Below, piece after piece: positions 7,408 to 16,220 of a stretch of DNA of 64,000 bases (the first letter of the stretch is position 1; every line of letters starts with the position of its first letter). The notes beneath the pieces were generated by a model, which was given only the letters and a program-made list of their open reading frames with translations, was not told the origin of the DNA and did not search any database. This DNA is from Lysinibacillus sp. FJAT-14745 (GTDB taxonomy: Bacteria; Bacillota; Bacilli; Bacillales_A; Planococcaceae). The stretch is from NCBI RefSeq assembly GCF_001275675.1, contig NZ_LITM01000002.1:503257-567256 (forward strand), read 5' to 3'. A program made the translations under genes and the position numbers.

Positions 7408-8898
7408 TTATTTATTTTGTAATGTGATTTGTTTTAATACTTGATCAACAATTTGTTGAACTACTGCTGTATCCAAAGTTGGATCTTGTGCCTTAATAGT
7501 CTCTACTACTGGTTGTACTAAGAATTCTGGTTTTGGCACTTCTACATCTTTAATGCCATAAGCCATACGTTTAATATTCAATAAATGTCTCGCTGTAATG
7601 TTATCGGACGTAATATTGCCACCAAACGTACCACATCCTAATGTAAAGGATGGTGCCAATCCAGTAGTTCCGCCAACAGCGCCAATAGATGATAATGTAT
7701 TGACAACAATTCTGGACACTGGTAAATCGATTGAAAACTGCTCAGCTAAAGCTGTATTCTCTGTATGAAGCGAGCATGAATGTCCGCGTCCACCAATGTT
7801 TAGTAAATCAATCATCACTTGTTTTGCCTCAGTGCTGTCCTCGACTGTGTATAGTGCAAATATCGGTGACAATTTTTCAAGTGAGAATGGAATATTTTTG
7901 CCAATCATTGTTTCCATACCAACGAGTACTTTCGTATCTTCTGGCACGGTAATACCTACAGAATCTGCTAAGCATGCCGCTGATTTCCCTACAATTTGAG
8001 GATTTACTTTCCCTGGGACAGGAGAAATTAGCTTCTCCATCTTTACCTTCTCTTCATCACTCAAAATATACGCATTGTTTTTCTTTAACTCTGTTAAAAC
8101 TTGCTCTGCAATGACTTTATCTACAATAATTGATTGCTCTGTCGCACAAATCGTGCCGTTATCAAAAGACTTACTTTGTACAAGCTGGCGAACTGATTTG
8201 GAGATGTTCGCCGATTTTTCAATGTAAGCTGGAACATTTCCTGGTCCTACACCATAAGCTGGCTTGCCTGAACTATAGGCAGCTTTTACTAGCGCACCGC
8301 CACCAGTCGCTAAAATTAAGTGAATATCTGGATGCTTCATTAATTGCTGCGTAGCCTCCATAGAAGACATTGTTAAACAGTGTAGCAATCCTTCTGGTGC
8401 TCCTGCTTTTTCTGCAGCTACTCTACAAATCTCTAAAGCTTCCTTTGTACAATTAACCGCATATGGGTGTGGGCTTAGTACGAGACCATTTCTAGTTTTC
8501 AATGAGATAAGTGTTTTAAAGATTGCTGTTGATGTTGGATTTGTTGTTGGTACAATGCCCGCGATTACTCCAAACGGACTAGCAATCTCTGTCACTTTCT
8601 TCATTCGATCGAAACCAACGACACCAACAGTCTTTAAATCTTTAATATCTTCATAGACATCTCTAGAGGCTACCTCATTTTTCATTTTTTTATGATTAGG
8701 TATGCCCATCCCTGTTTCCTGAACGGCCATATTTGCCAAACGTTCTGCCTCTTTAAAAGCGGCATCCGCAACAGCCTTGACGATATTATCTACTTGCTGC
8801 TGTGAAAACTGCATGTAAGCAGCCTGTGCAATATTGGCATGTCTTACGGCGTCTCTCATTTCTTGAATTGCTAATAAATCTTTATCTAGTGTGGCCAT
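7408..8898 (-). CDS. eutE: Acetaldehyde dehydrogenase (CoA-acylating), EutE
   Basis: A 496-residue enzyme oxidising acetaldehyde to acetyl-CoA with NAD and CoA. The aldehyde dehydrogenase fold is seen in GVVGFDRMKKV, GIVPTTNPTSTAIFK and ATGGGALVKAAY, and the catalytic cysteine lies in SFDNGTICATEQS. Family EutE/PduP enzymes usually carry an N-terminal encapsulation helix. Here the N-terminus goes into the catalytic domain (DKDLLAIQEMRDAVRHA), and an amphipathic helix lies at the C-terminus instead (LDTAVVQQIVDQVLKQIT), a plausible targeting tail. ATG at 8898 follows AAAGGAGGGG. It sits between eutL and eutM with 14-16 base gaps. Confidence 0.95.
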   Translation of the reverse strand: MATLDKDLLAIQEMRDAVRHANIAQAAYMQFSQQQVDNIVKAVADAAFKEAERLANMAVQETGMGIPNHKKMKNEVASRDVYEDIKDLKTVGVVGFDRMKKVTEIASPFGVIAGIVPTTNPTSTAIFKTLISLKTRNGLVLSPHPYAVNCTKEALEICRVAAEKAGAPEGLLHCLTMSSMEATQQLMKHPDIHLILATGGGALVKAAYSSGKPAYGVGPGNVPAYIEKSANISKSVRQLVQSKSFDNGTICATEQSIIVDKVIAEQVLTELKKNNAYILSDEEKVKMEKLISPVPGKVNPQIVGKSAACLADSVGITVPEDTKVLVGMETMIGKNIPFSLEKLSPIFALYTVEDSTEAKQVMIDLLNIGGRGHSCSLHTENTALAEQFSIDLPVSRIVVNTLSSIGAVGGTTGLAPSFTLGCGTFGGNITSDNITARHLLNIKRMAYGIKDVEVPKPEFLVQPVVETIKAQDPTLDTAVVQQIVDQVLKQITLQNK

Positions 8899-8912
8899 AA
8901 AGCCCCTCCTTT

Positions 8913-9563
8913 CTAAACAACTGGATTTCTTGCTAAATTCTCAATAGCTTCTCTAAAAGCAGTGGCAGCAGCTTGGCAGGAAGATTGGCTACCACTTACT
9001 AAACCGCCACCGAAATTGGTTTCAGATGGTGGGCCAAAGAAAACCTTTAGCTCTACATCTGCCGCCTTTAATGCAGCATCTAAACCAACGACAGCCTCAA
9101 GGGGTGGTGCTATTAAATAAGCAAGGGCTGTTCCAACCTTAACGTTTGCTAGCTCAGCCAGATACGTACCACAGCTTGCTACAGTATGTGCAAAAAGAGC
9201 GTGGTTTTCATTTTGAAGAATGGCTTCAAAATACGTATCAAACTGGATTTTCTGCTGAATCGCATCGAAACCACTGCGTATTTCATCAGGCGAGCTACCC
9301 GCAATGATGCCAATGACCTCTCCAGATAATGGTCCAGATGCGTGTGCCGCTCCAGCATAAAAGCTTTTTGCATAAACAACGTCAACATCTGCTTTTTTCG
9401 TAGCTTCGTCCAACGCTACATAGCCAACATCATCTATTGTGAGAGTTACGAGTCCAATGCTATTGTGATATGGCTTTAAATCTAATTGCTCCGCTAATTC
9501 ACTATTCACTCTTGGAATGATTTGCATTGCCAAAATTTCTGCCATAATTTTTTGAGGATTCAT
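8913..9563 (-). CDS. eutL: EutL tandem-BMC shell protein
   Basis: A 216-residue shell protein with two BMC folds, forming trimeric tiles with a large gated pore. Recognisable parts are LDLKPYHNSIGLVTLTIDDVGYVALDEATKKADV, YAGAAHASGPLSGEVIGIIAGSSPDE and the C-terminal FGPPSETNFGGGLVSGSQSSC. The start is ATG at 9563 with GGGGG upstream. It is 11 bases after eutC. Length matches EutL of other species. Confidence 0.95.
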   Translation of the reverse strand: MNPQKIMAEILAMQIIPRVNSELAEQLDLKPYHNSIGLVTLTIDDVGYVALDEATKKADVDVVYAKSFYAGAAHASGPLSGEVIGIIAGSSPDEIRSGFDAIQQKIQFDTYFEAILQNENHALFAHTVASCGTYLAELANVKVGTALAYLIAPPLEAVVGLDAALKAADVELKVFFGPPSETNFGGGLVSGSQSSCQAAATAFREAIENLARNPVV

Positions 9564-9574
9564 TGTTTGGCCCC

Positions 9575-10618
9575 CTAACCTTCTTTTGCCACAAGACCTA
9601 CTCCACTTGCCTTGTAATGCAATATTTTTTGAACGACTGTTCCTAAATAAGCACCTGCCTCTAATGGTGGGATACCACCTTTATGAATGTTCGAAATGAC
9701 CATTCGATCAGCTTCTACTGTGCCCATTCTCGGTTGATAGCATATATAGGCACTCATTGACTCAGCCGATACAAGCCCCGGACGCTCACCGATTAAATAA
9801 ACGATCACTTCTGCTTGTAAAAGCTCACCAATTTCATCCATAAGAGCAACTCGCCCTTTATCAATATAGAAAGTAGTTCCTATTTCAATATTTAAATTAC
9901 GAAGACTTTGCTGTAACGCTAAATAAACATCTTGCACATTTTCTTCAATCGCACTTGCACTTAATCCGTTAGAAATAATGATTTGTACTTTTGGATTCAT
10001 TTGACATTTAGATTGAATTAGTGTCTTTGATTCTTCTGATAAACGACGACCTAAATCCGGTCTAGTAATGTATTCTTCCTTATCTGTCACTCTTGTTGTT
10101 ACTTGAAAGACATCAAGCTTTTGTAGTAGCCCTTCTGTCACTTCTCCATATACTGCATCTACTGCCGCGGCATGATCGAGTCGGAACTTTAGCCAAGTTT
10201 TTGTTCTAGGCCTTGTCCCAGCTCTTCCAACACCTATTCTCGCTGGTGTATGCTTTTTAGCAGCTTGAACACTTTCAGACAATTCATCATCTTCAAATTT
10301 AAAGGCTGTGATAGGTACTGAAGTGTAAGTTGATTCATCATTACTTGCACTGTAATATGATTGTTCATGATTACTTGATTCAGTATGATAAAGCTTAATT
10401 AATGGTTCATTTGATTGTTCTGTTGTGCTCGGACTTGCTACTTCATCAGCAGCGTAATTAGCATTTACTACCGTATCGTGAAACTTAATAAGTGTTTCCT
10501 TTTGGTCTTCTATTGGCACAGCCGTGTCAGGAGAAGATTTGTCTGACGCATTATTGCCCATCTTTTCCATAACGAGCTGTGTAATCATTGAAACTAGTTG
10601 TTCATTCAATAGACTCAC
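9575..10618 (-). CDS. eutC: Ethanolamine ammonia-lyase small subunit
   Basis: A 347-residue small subunit of the adenosylcobalamin-dependent lyase that splits ethanolamine into acetaldehyde and ammonia. Residues about 125-347 are the conserved domain (ARIGVGRAGTRPRTKTWLKFRLDHAAAVDAVYGEV, IISNGLSA, GERPGLVSAESMSAY). It is longer than the roughly 295 residues usual. The first 20 residues (LLNEQLVSMITQLVMEKMG) look like an encapsulation helix, followed by a linker of about 100 residues rich in acidic and polar residues. The GTG start abuts the eutB stop codon, so translation is coupled; a TTG three codons later is an alternative start. Confidence 0.95.
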   Translation of the reverse strand: MSLLNEQLVSMITQLVMEKMGNNASDKSSPDTAVPIEDQKETLIKFHDTVVNANYAADEVASPSTTEQSNEPLIKLYHTESSNHEQSYYSASNDESTYTSVPITAFKFEDDELSESVQAAKKHTPARIGVGRAGTRPRTKTWLKFRLDHAAAVDAVYGEVTEGLLQKLDVFQVTTRVTDKEEYITRPDLGRRLSEESKTLIQSKCQMNPKVQIIISNGLSASAIEENVQDVYLALQQSLRNLNIEIGTTFYIDKGRVALMDEIGELLQAEVIVYLIGERPGLVSAESMSAYICYQPRMGTVEADRMVISNIHKGGIPPLEAGAYLGTVVQKILHYKASGVGLVAKEG

Positions 10619-11989
10619 CTACCTTTCAAATATAGATAAATCGCCAGCTCTTGCAGATAGACGACCATTTTCATAAATGCCCATTTTTTCTAACCACGCT
10701 AGATATTCAGGAGCTGGTTTTTTACCAAACGTTTGAAGTAATGTTGCGACATCATGGAAGCTCATTGACTGATAGTTCAGCATAACATCGTCGCCCATAG
10801 CTGCAGCGATAATAAAGTTGACACCAGCTGCTGTTAGTAAAACACTTAAATCTTCAATATCATTTTGGTCTGCCTTAATATGGTTTGTGTAACAAATATC
10901 CACGCCCATTGGGAGACCGTGCATTTTACCCATAAAATGATCTTCAAGGCCAGCACGTATTACCTGTTTGTTATTGTATAAATACTCAGGTCCAATAAAG
11001 CCAACAACGGTATTCACAATATACGGATTAAAATGTCTAGCAAATCCATAATTACGCGATTCAAGCGTTACTTGGTCAATGCCCATATGTGCCTCAGCAG
11101 ATAGCTCCGAACCTTGTCCTGTTTCAAAGTAGAATAAGTTCGGGCCAGTTCCTGTTCCATGCTTTTTCACAAGCTCCTCTGCTTCTCTTATGAGGTCAGC
11201 AGAAATACCGAACGAACGATTGGCAATTTCCGTTCCAGCAATACTTTGGAAAATCATATCGGCTGGTGCACCTTGTTTAATGGCTTTCATTTGTGTTGTA
11301 ATATGTGCTAATACACAGTTTTGTGTAGGAATCGACCAATCATTGATAAACTCCTTTGTCGCATGCAATACTTTTTTCACACTTTCAACGGAATCATCTA
11401 CTGGATTAATACCAATAACTGCATCACCAATACCATAGGACAATCCTTCTTTTAAGGAGGCAATAATACCGTCAATATTGTCTGTTGGATGATTTGGCTG
11501 CAATCTCGAGGACAGTGTGCCCTTTTGTCCAATCGTAATATTGCAAGTCGACAGTATTTCTACTTTATTGGCAGCATGGACAAGATCTAAGTTGGACATC
11601 AGCTTTGTAACGGCCGCAATAATTTCTGAATTCATGCCCTTGCTTAATCGTTTTAATTCCCGATCGCCTGTTTCATTTGATAAAATGTATTCTCTTAATT
11701 GCTCGATACTCCAGTTTTTAATTTCTCCATAAATTTGCTCATTGATATCACCTTCAATAATGCGTGACACTTCATCATTTTCAGAAGGAACTAATGGATG
11801 TTCTCTTATATCTTTCACTAACAGCTCACTGAGAACGGCCTTTGCCGCAATTCGTTGCTGTACAGATTCAGCCGCAATTCCAGCCAGCTGATCTCCTGAT
11901 TTTTCTTCATTGGCCTTAGCCATTACATCTTTTAATGATTTAAAATTATATTTTTCTCCACCAAATATCACCGATAGATTCACATTCAT
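10619..11989 (-). CDS. eutB: Ethanolamine ammonia-lyase large subunit
   Basis: A 456-residue catalytic subunit of ethanolamine ammonia-lyase (TIM barrel that binds ethanolamine and, with EutC, adenosylcobalamin). Typical segments are YNFKSLKDVMAKANEEKSGDQLAGIAA, NCTIGQKG-like NITIGQKGTLSSRLQPNHPTD, FYFETGQGSELSAEAH and MGLPMGVDICYTNHIKADQND-like HGLPMGVDICYTNH. Length is normal. ATG at 11989 directly follows AAGGAGG; a GTG six bases later has better spacing and may be the true start. It is five bases from eutA and abuts eutC. Confidence 0.97.
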   Translation of the reverse strand: MNVNLSVIFGGEKYNFKSLKDVMAKANEEKSGDQLAGIAAESVQQRIAAKAVLSELLVKDIREHPLVPSENDEVSRIIEGDINEQIYGEIKNWSIEQLREYILSNETGDRELKRLSKGMNSEIIAAVTKLMSNLDLVHAANKVEILSTCNITIGQKGTLSSRLQPNHPTDNIDGIIASLKEGLSYGIGDAVIGINPVDDSVESVKKVLHATKEFINDWSIPTQNCVLAHITTQMKAIKQGAPADMIFQSIAGTEIANRSFGISADLIREAEELVKKHGTGTGPNLFYFETGQGSELSAEAHMGIDQVTLESRNYGFARHFNPYIVNTVVGFIGPEYLYNNKQVIRAGLEDHFMGKMHGLPMGVDICYTNHIKADQNDIEDLSVLLTAAGVNFIIAAAMGDDVMLNYQSMSFHDVATLLQTFGKKPAPEYLAWLEKMGIYENGRLSARAGDLSIFER

Positions 11990-11994
11990 CCTCC

Positions 11995-13419
11995 TTACTT
12001 TGAGTGGAAAGCAAGTGTTTTTACAACGACTGGGACTACACCAGATGGTAGTACTTCCCCAATGTCAATATAATCACCTGTTTCTACTTTAATTTGATCG
12101 ATGCAAATGATGGGAACGGTTTGATTGATCGCTCGTATCGTTTGCCCAATAACCTTTGCATAATCTGATTGAATGACTATGATAATTGGTATTTCCTTGG
12201 AGCTTCTCGTCGCTAAGTGCTTCAAAATAGCCTGACATAATGCATGGACATCTTGGAAACTTAAATATGGTGACTGACTAAAATAGAGTGCAAACGGAGA
12301 GCGATTCTCCTGGCTAGAAAATAAATCATCAGCCCGTTCTACTGCTGTTTTCACCGTATTGTCGAATTCTTTACTGTTCGTATCCATATGGCAATTGAAA
12401 ACAGGCACATTTTTTAAAGGCAATACATCCGCATCTACCTGAATCGTTGCACCGCTAATCTCAGTTGTTTGCGTACCCGCACCAGTCACAGTTGCCCGCG
12501 CTGTTTCCTCTGGTTTTAACCATAAAAAGGATTGTAGTTGTTCATGCTGCAAAAGATTTTTTGCCAATTTTTCACCAATATCATCATACTGACGGTTTGT
12601 ACATTCATTTTCATAAATACAGGCGGCTACTCCACCGGAAAAAACGACTGCTTCAACAGGTTTATCCCAATTTGGCAAACGTCCTAGCAATAATGGATGC
12701 TGTTCATCTGTTAATTGTCCACTTAGTGTCTTCGTTACTATATCCACCATTTCTTGGATTAGTTGTGTGACACGGACATCCTCTGCTGAATCACCAACCT
12801 TTAATGGGCTTGACCATTTTTCCATAAGTTTCATAATGGGGGGTGAAATCGACTGGACCATTCCATTATGAAATTCTATAAGTCTTCCACCGACATGTAA
12901 TGTACACGTACCAATTACTTCTCCGAATTGCATGACCGCAATATTTGCTGTACCACCACCGATATCGATGTTAGCGATAACTTTGGCAGTATTTTTAGAT
13001 TGCTGTAAGGTACCTGCACCCTTTGCTGCAATGATGCCTTCCAAATCGGGTCCAGCAGTAGCAACTAAAAAGTGCCCGGCTGTATCTGCAATCGCATGAA
13101 CGACCTCGCTGGCATTTTCCTTTGTTGCAGATTCGCCTGTAATGATAATGGCACCTGTTGAAATATCTGCTGGTGAAATATTGGCCAATTGATATTGCTG
13201 AAAAATAAATTGCTCTATTTTTTCCATGTCGATAATTTCTTTATTGATAAACGGTGTTCTAATAATAGGACTTTGATGCAAAATCGTTTTTTCAATAATT
13301 TCTATTCGTGGCACATGCGTTATACCTGCAACGTTTTTCAACAGAAAACTACTGACAACCATCTTTGTTGTACTTGTACCAATATCAATGCCTGCACTAT
13401 AAATTTTTTCTGTCTTCAA
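11995..13419 (-). CDS. eutA: EutA, reactivating factor of ethanolamine ammonia-lyase
   Basis: A 474-residue actin/Hsp70-fold ATPase that exchanges damaged cobalamin out of EutBC. The phosphate-1 motif SAGIDIGTSTTKMVVS is at the N-terminus, followed by NIDIGGGTANIAVMQFG and VVFSGGVAACIY further on. TTG at 13419 is chosen since GGGGAG lies six bases upstream; the reading frame continues back into eutP without a good ribosome site. It lies between eutP and eutB, the usual order in Firmicutes. Confidence 0.93.
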   Translation of the reverse strand: MKTEKIYSAGIDIGTSTTKMVVSSFLLKNVAGITHVPRIEIIEKTILHQSPIIRTPFINKEIIDMEKIEQFIFQQYQLANISPADISTGAIIITGESATKENASEVVHAIADTAGHFLVATAGPDLEGIIAAKGAGTLQQSKNTAKVIANIDIGGGTANIAVMQFGEVIGTCTLHVGGRLIEFHNGMVQSISPPIMKLMEKWSSPLKVGDSAEDVRVTQLIQEMVDIVTKTLSGQLTDEQHPLLLGRLPNWDKPVEAVVFSGGVAACIYENECTNRQYDDIGEKLAKNLLQHEQLQSFLWLKPEETARATVTGAGTQTTEISGATIQVDADVLPLKNVPVFNCHMDTNSKEFDNTVKTAVERADDLFSSQENRSPFALYFSQSPYLSFQDVHALCQAILKHLATRSSKEIPIIIVIQSDYAKVIGQTIRAINQTVPIICIDQIKVETGDYIDIGEVLPSGVVPVVVKTLAFHSK

Positions 13420-13439
13420 CTTACTCTCCCCTCTCGCCA

Positions 13440-13937
13440 CTACGGGCAATAAATGAGATAAGGACTATCACGATCCTTCACAAATTGACGAATTTCTTCG
13501 TCAGAATTGAGATGAATAAGTGGCGCAATAAACTCAATACCAAGCTTTTGCCACGAAGAGGTTTTCACAATAGGACCTTGCGACATGACATTTTGTAATA
13601 ACGCTGTTGCTCTTTCTACATCTGCATGGGGTGCATCAATTTTTGTAATGACACCAATTTGTATTTTAGGAATCCCTAAGCTAAATTGCGGTGGAAAAAC
13701 ACTCTTTGATGAGGTGGCATCCTGCAAATAAATCACATGTGTCACTTCAAACGATGTCGCCATAATGTTTTTGTAATACATCGGATTTTCTATATATTCT
13801 CCGGGTGTATCAACAATCCAGTCATCATAAACGAGCGCCTGTGTTTTATTGGCTTGTCCATCTTTCCCCAATAACGCATTCATCAGTGTCGATTTACCTG
13901 CTTGCACACCACCTATGATCATTACTCGATTCTTCAT
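13440..13937 (-). CDS. eutP: EutP, small P-loop protein
   Basis: A 165-residue P-loop NTPase of the EutP/PduV family. Walker A is GGVQAGKSTLMN near residue 10, and DTPGEYIENP is the switch-like DxxG segment. VITKID supplies a NKxD-like base motif. EutP members have acetate-kinase activity in some species, while PduV associates with shells; the sequence does not decide which role applies. ATG at 13937 is preferred over GTG three codons earlier because AGGA lies eight bases upstream. It is immediately after eutS. Confidence 0.9.
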   Translation of the reverse strand: MKNRVMIIGGVQAGKSTLMNALLGKDGQANKTQALVYDDWIVDTPGEYIENPMYYKNIMATSFEVTHVIYLQDATSSKSVFPPQFSLGIPKIQIGVITKIDAPHADVERATALLQNVMSQGPIVKTSSWQKLGIEFIAPLIHLNSDEEIRQFVKDRDSPYLIYCP

Positions 13938-13949
13938 ATACGGCACATC

Positions 13950-14291
13950 CTATGACTTAGTTATTTTTGATGGCGTATAGCCTAGCATCTCTGATAGAAA
14001 ACGATTAATCTCTAACATCGCCATTTCAACCTCTGAGACACTACCAACAATAACGAGACTGCCAGTAAAGCGATCTAAAAATCCTAGTCTTACATTGGCT
14101 GCCTTTGTTGCTAAATCCCCTGCGATAATAACTGTTTCACTCGGTGTACATGTCATGATGCCTAGTGCACCTGCTTCTTGAATGCCCAGCTTTTGAAACA
14201 TTTCAGGATCTGGATTTGCTATTAGATGACTCAATGTTAATTGCTTTCCTGGCACAAACTCCTGAATAAACCGTTTCTTTTCTTCACTCAC
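13950..14291 (-). CDS. eutS: EutS shell protein
   Basis: A 113-residue BMC shell protein with the circularly permuted EutS/PduU fold: FVPGKQLTLSHLIANPDPE at the N-terminus, GALGIMTCTPSETVIIAGDLATKAA in the middle and TGSLVIVGSVSEVEMAMLEI near the end. EutS hexamers are bent and thought to sit at shell edges. GTG at 14291 has GAGGTG upstream and overlaps the eutH stop by four bases, showing translational coupling. Confidence 0.95.
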   Translation of the reverse strand: MSEEKKRFIQEFVPGKQLTLSHLIANPDPEMFQKLGIQEAGALGIMTCTPSETVIIAGDLATKAANVRLGFLDRFTGSLVIVGSVSEVEMAMLEINRFLSEMLGYTPSKITKS

Positions 14292-15550
14292 ACATCATCA
14301 CCTCTTTCAAGATTTTTATCTGTTAAATATTCACCTTCTTTAATAATTCCTGCCTTGCGATCCTCTTGTTCTAACCTTAAAGCTGTTGGAACAGATAGCT
14401 TATAGGCTAAAATAATAGCGATCACACCCGCTAAAAACTTACCTGTAATAACAGGTAAAATAATTGTCGGCTGGAAATTAGCCGTAAACGATAAATGATC
14501 TCCTAGAAGGAATGCTGAACAAACACCAAAGGCAATGTTGATAACTTTATCTTTTGGTGGCATATGTCGAATAAGTGTAAACATCGCTAAAATATTAGCA
14601 ATTGTCGCTAAAAGACCTGCGCTTCCTACTGACGATAAGCCTAATTTATTCCCTAACGCTTCTAGAGGTTTCGATGCATATTTTCTTATTAAGTACACCA
14701 TTGGGAATGCACCCGATAGCATAATACCGATATACCCTGCTGTTTCTAATGCCCGGAATTGATCGACTTTATCTGCCATGATCGGATCAAAGCCCCATGC
14801 ACCGAAGATCTTTGTAAAAATACCTGTGAAAATTTCTACAATCGAGAACACTAGCACAAGCTTGATAGCAGCATCCATCACGCGTCCAAAAATCATGAAG
14901 CCTTTGATCATGCCATTTGGGATTAGCTTAAGACCTAACGCAATTAACACTACGAAAATAAATAACGGCAATAAATTAATTAATATTTGTAAAACTGAAA
15001 TGGCAAAAACATATGTTGGTGCAGCTGTTGTACTAATCACTTCACGAACATCTGTATTAAACGTCACAATCATGATGGAAGAAATTAATGCTCCAATCGG
15101 AATTGTTAAAACACCCGCCATAATACCTAAAGCCATATATTTATGATCTCGCTTATCTAACATGGCAAGACCCATTGGAATCGAGAACACGATTGTTGCG
15201 CCTGACATAAATCCGACAACTAGAGCCATGACCCATCCTTCATAGGACTCTTTTAACGCATTTGCTAATTGATATCCTCCCATATCCGATGCTAAAATTG
15301 TCGTTGCTGCAATTGCTGGATCAGCACCAATCAATTCAAAAATCGGACTAATAAAATGACTTATAAACCACGTTAAGTAAGGTATAGCAGCCATGATCCC
15401 AGCAGCAGGTACAAAAATATGTCCAACCGTATGAATACCATTCATAAACTCTTTACCGATTCCATATTCAGCATCTCGAATTGCTCCGATTGCTCCTAAA
15501 ACTGCACAGGTCATAATAATATAAACGATAACCGTTCCTATCATTGCCAT
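14288..15550 (-). CDS. eutH: EutH ethanolamine permease
   Basis: A membrane protein of about 420 residues with roughly 10-11 hydrophobic helices. Conserved EutH signatures include YGIGKEFMNGIHTVGHIFVPAAGIMA, ASDMGGYQLA and SFTANFQPTIILPVITGKF. It imports ethanolamine, mainly in its protonated form when diffusion is insufficient. The start is uncertain among closely spaced in-frame GTG/ATG codons; ATG at 15550 with GGTGGTG upstream is used here. It is the first structural gene after a hairpin/terminator that follows eutV, the usual place for EutVW antitermination. Confidence 0.93.
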   Translation of the reverse strand: MAMIGTVIVYIIMTCAVLGAIGAIRDAEYGIGKEFMNGIHTVGHIFVPAAGIMAAIPYLTWFISHFISPIFELIGADPAIAATTILASDMGGYQLANALKESYEGWVMALVVGFMSGATIVFSIPMGLAMLDKRDHKYMALGIMAGVLTIPIGALISSIMIVTFNTDVREVISTTAAPTYVFAISVLQILINLLPLFIFVVLIALGLKLIPNGMIKGFMIFGRVMDAAIKLVLVFSIVEIFTGIFTKIFGAWGFDPIMADKVDQFRALETAGYIGIMLSGAFPMVYLIRKYASKPLEALGNKLGLSSVGSAGLLATIANILAMFTLIRHMPPKDKVINIAFGVCSAFLLGDHLSFTANFQPTIILPVITGKFLAGVIAIILAYKLSVPTALRLEQEDRKAGIIKEGEYLTDKNLERGDDV

Positions 15551-15595
15551 CCTTCTCACCACCCCTTTATTTTTATCTATCTATTTTATCTATAT

Positions 15596-15638
15596 GAAAA
15601 AAGACGCATTAAAGAGGAAATCTCTTTAAAGCGTCTTT
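15596..15638 (-). terminator. Hairpin terminator between eutV and eutH, candidate antitermination site
   Basis: On the minus strand AAAGACGC-TTTAAAGAG, a short ATTTC loop, CTCTTTAA-TGCGTCTTTTTT forms a long stem followed by T residues, directly after the eutV stop and before the eutH ribosome site. Its position fits a terminator governed by the ANTAR protein EutV. The loop does not show the A-n-n-G six-base pattern of described ANTAR targets, and no first hairpin (P1) is evident, so the regulatory role is inference. Confidence 0.65.
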
Positions 15639-15641
15639 GCT

Positions 15642-16220
15642 TCAACTATTTACTTGTAAAGTATTAATAATGCGCCTTGCAATAAGCACCATTTCCTGTT
15701 GAGTCTGCATACTTTCACTGCGAATTTTTTTATAAGCTTCGTCCTCACTAAGATTCTCTGACTGCATCAGCAAACCTTTTGCTCGTTCAATTATTTTTCG
15801 CTTTTCTAATTCTGTTTGTTTATGCAGCAAATCCCCGTTAAGACGGTTGAACTTATCAATTTGATGAAAAGCCACTTCCAACGCTGGAAGGACATTTTTC
15901 TCAGAAAACGGTTTCATAACATAGCCTAAAATATTGTCCTGCTTCATGTACAGTAACAATTCTTTTTCACTATAAGCTGATATAAATAGCACGGGTATAC
16001 CGACCTGTTGTTCGATAATTTTGCTTGCCTTTAAACCATCTAGCTTCGGCATTTTAATGTCCATTAAGATTAACTCTGGCTTATGTGTAAAAGCCAATTC
16101 AATTGCTGATTCTCCATTATTCGCTTGTGCTACCACTTCGTAGCCATTATCTTCTAGCATTAACTTCAAATCCATCGCAATGAGTGACTCATCTTCGACA
16201 ATCATAACTTTCCTAGTCAT
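15642..16220 (-). CDS. eutV: EutV response regulator with ANTAR antiterminator domain
   Basis: A 192-residue regulator. Residues 1-120 form a receiver domain with acidic pocket VEDE, phospho-acceptor Asp54 (LILMDIKMP) and FISAYSE. A linker helix follows, then an ANTAR domain (about 130-188) with the AKGLLMQSENLSEDEAYKKIR signature and RRIINTL. Phosphorylated ANTAR proteins bind paired hairpins in nascent RNA and prevent termination. The gene overlaps the eutW stop by 8 bases. It is the partner of EutW and should control eutH and the genes below it. Confidence 0.95.
   Translation of the reverse strand: MTRKVMIVEDESLIAMDLKLMLEDNGYEVVAQANNGESAIELAFTHKPELILMDIKMPKLDGLKASKIIEQQVGIPVLFISAYSEKELLLYMKQDNILGYVMKPFSEKNVLPALEVAFHQIDKFNRLNGDLLHKQTELEKRKIIERAKGLLMQSENLSEDEAYKKIRSESMQTQQEMVLIARRIINTLQVNS

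Noticed and set aside
15596-15638. Clear two-hairpin ANTAR target upstream of eutH
   Set aside because: Only one hairpin is convincing and its loop lacks the expected A-n-n-G pattern, so it is listed as a terminator with regulation only inferred.
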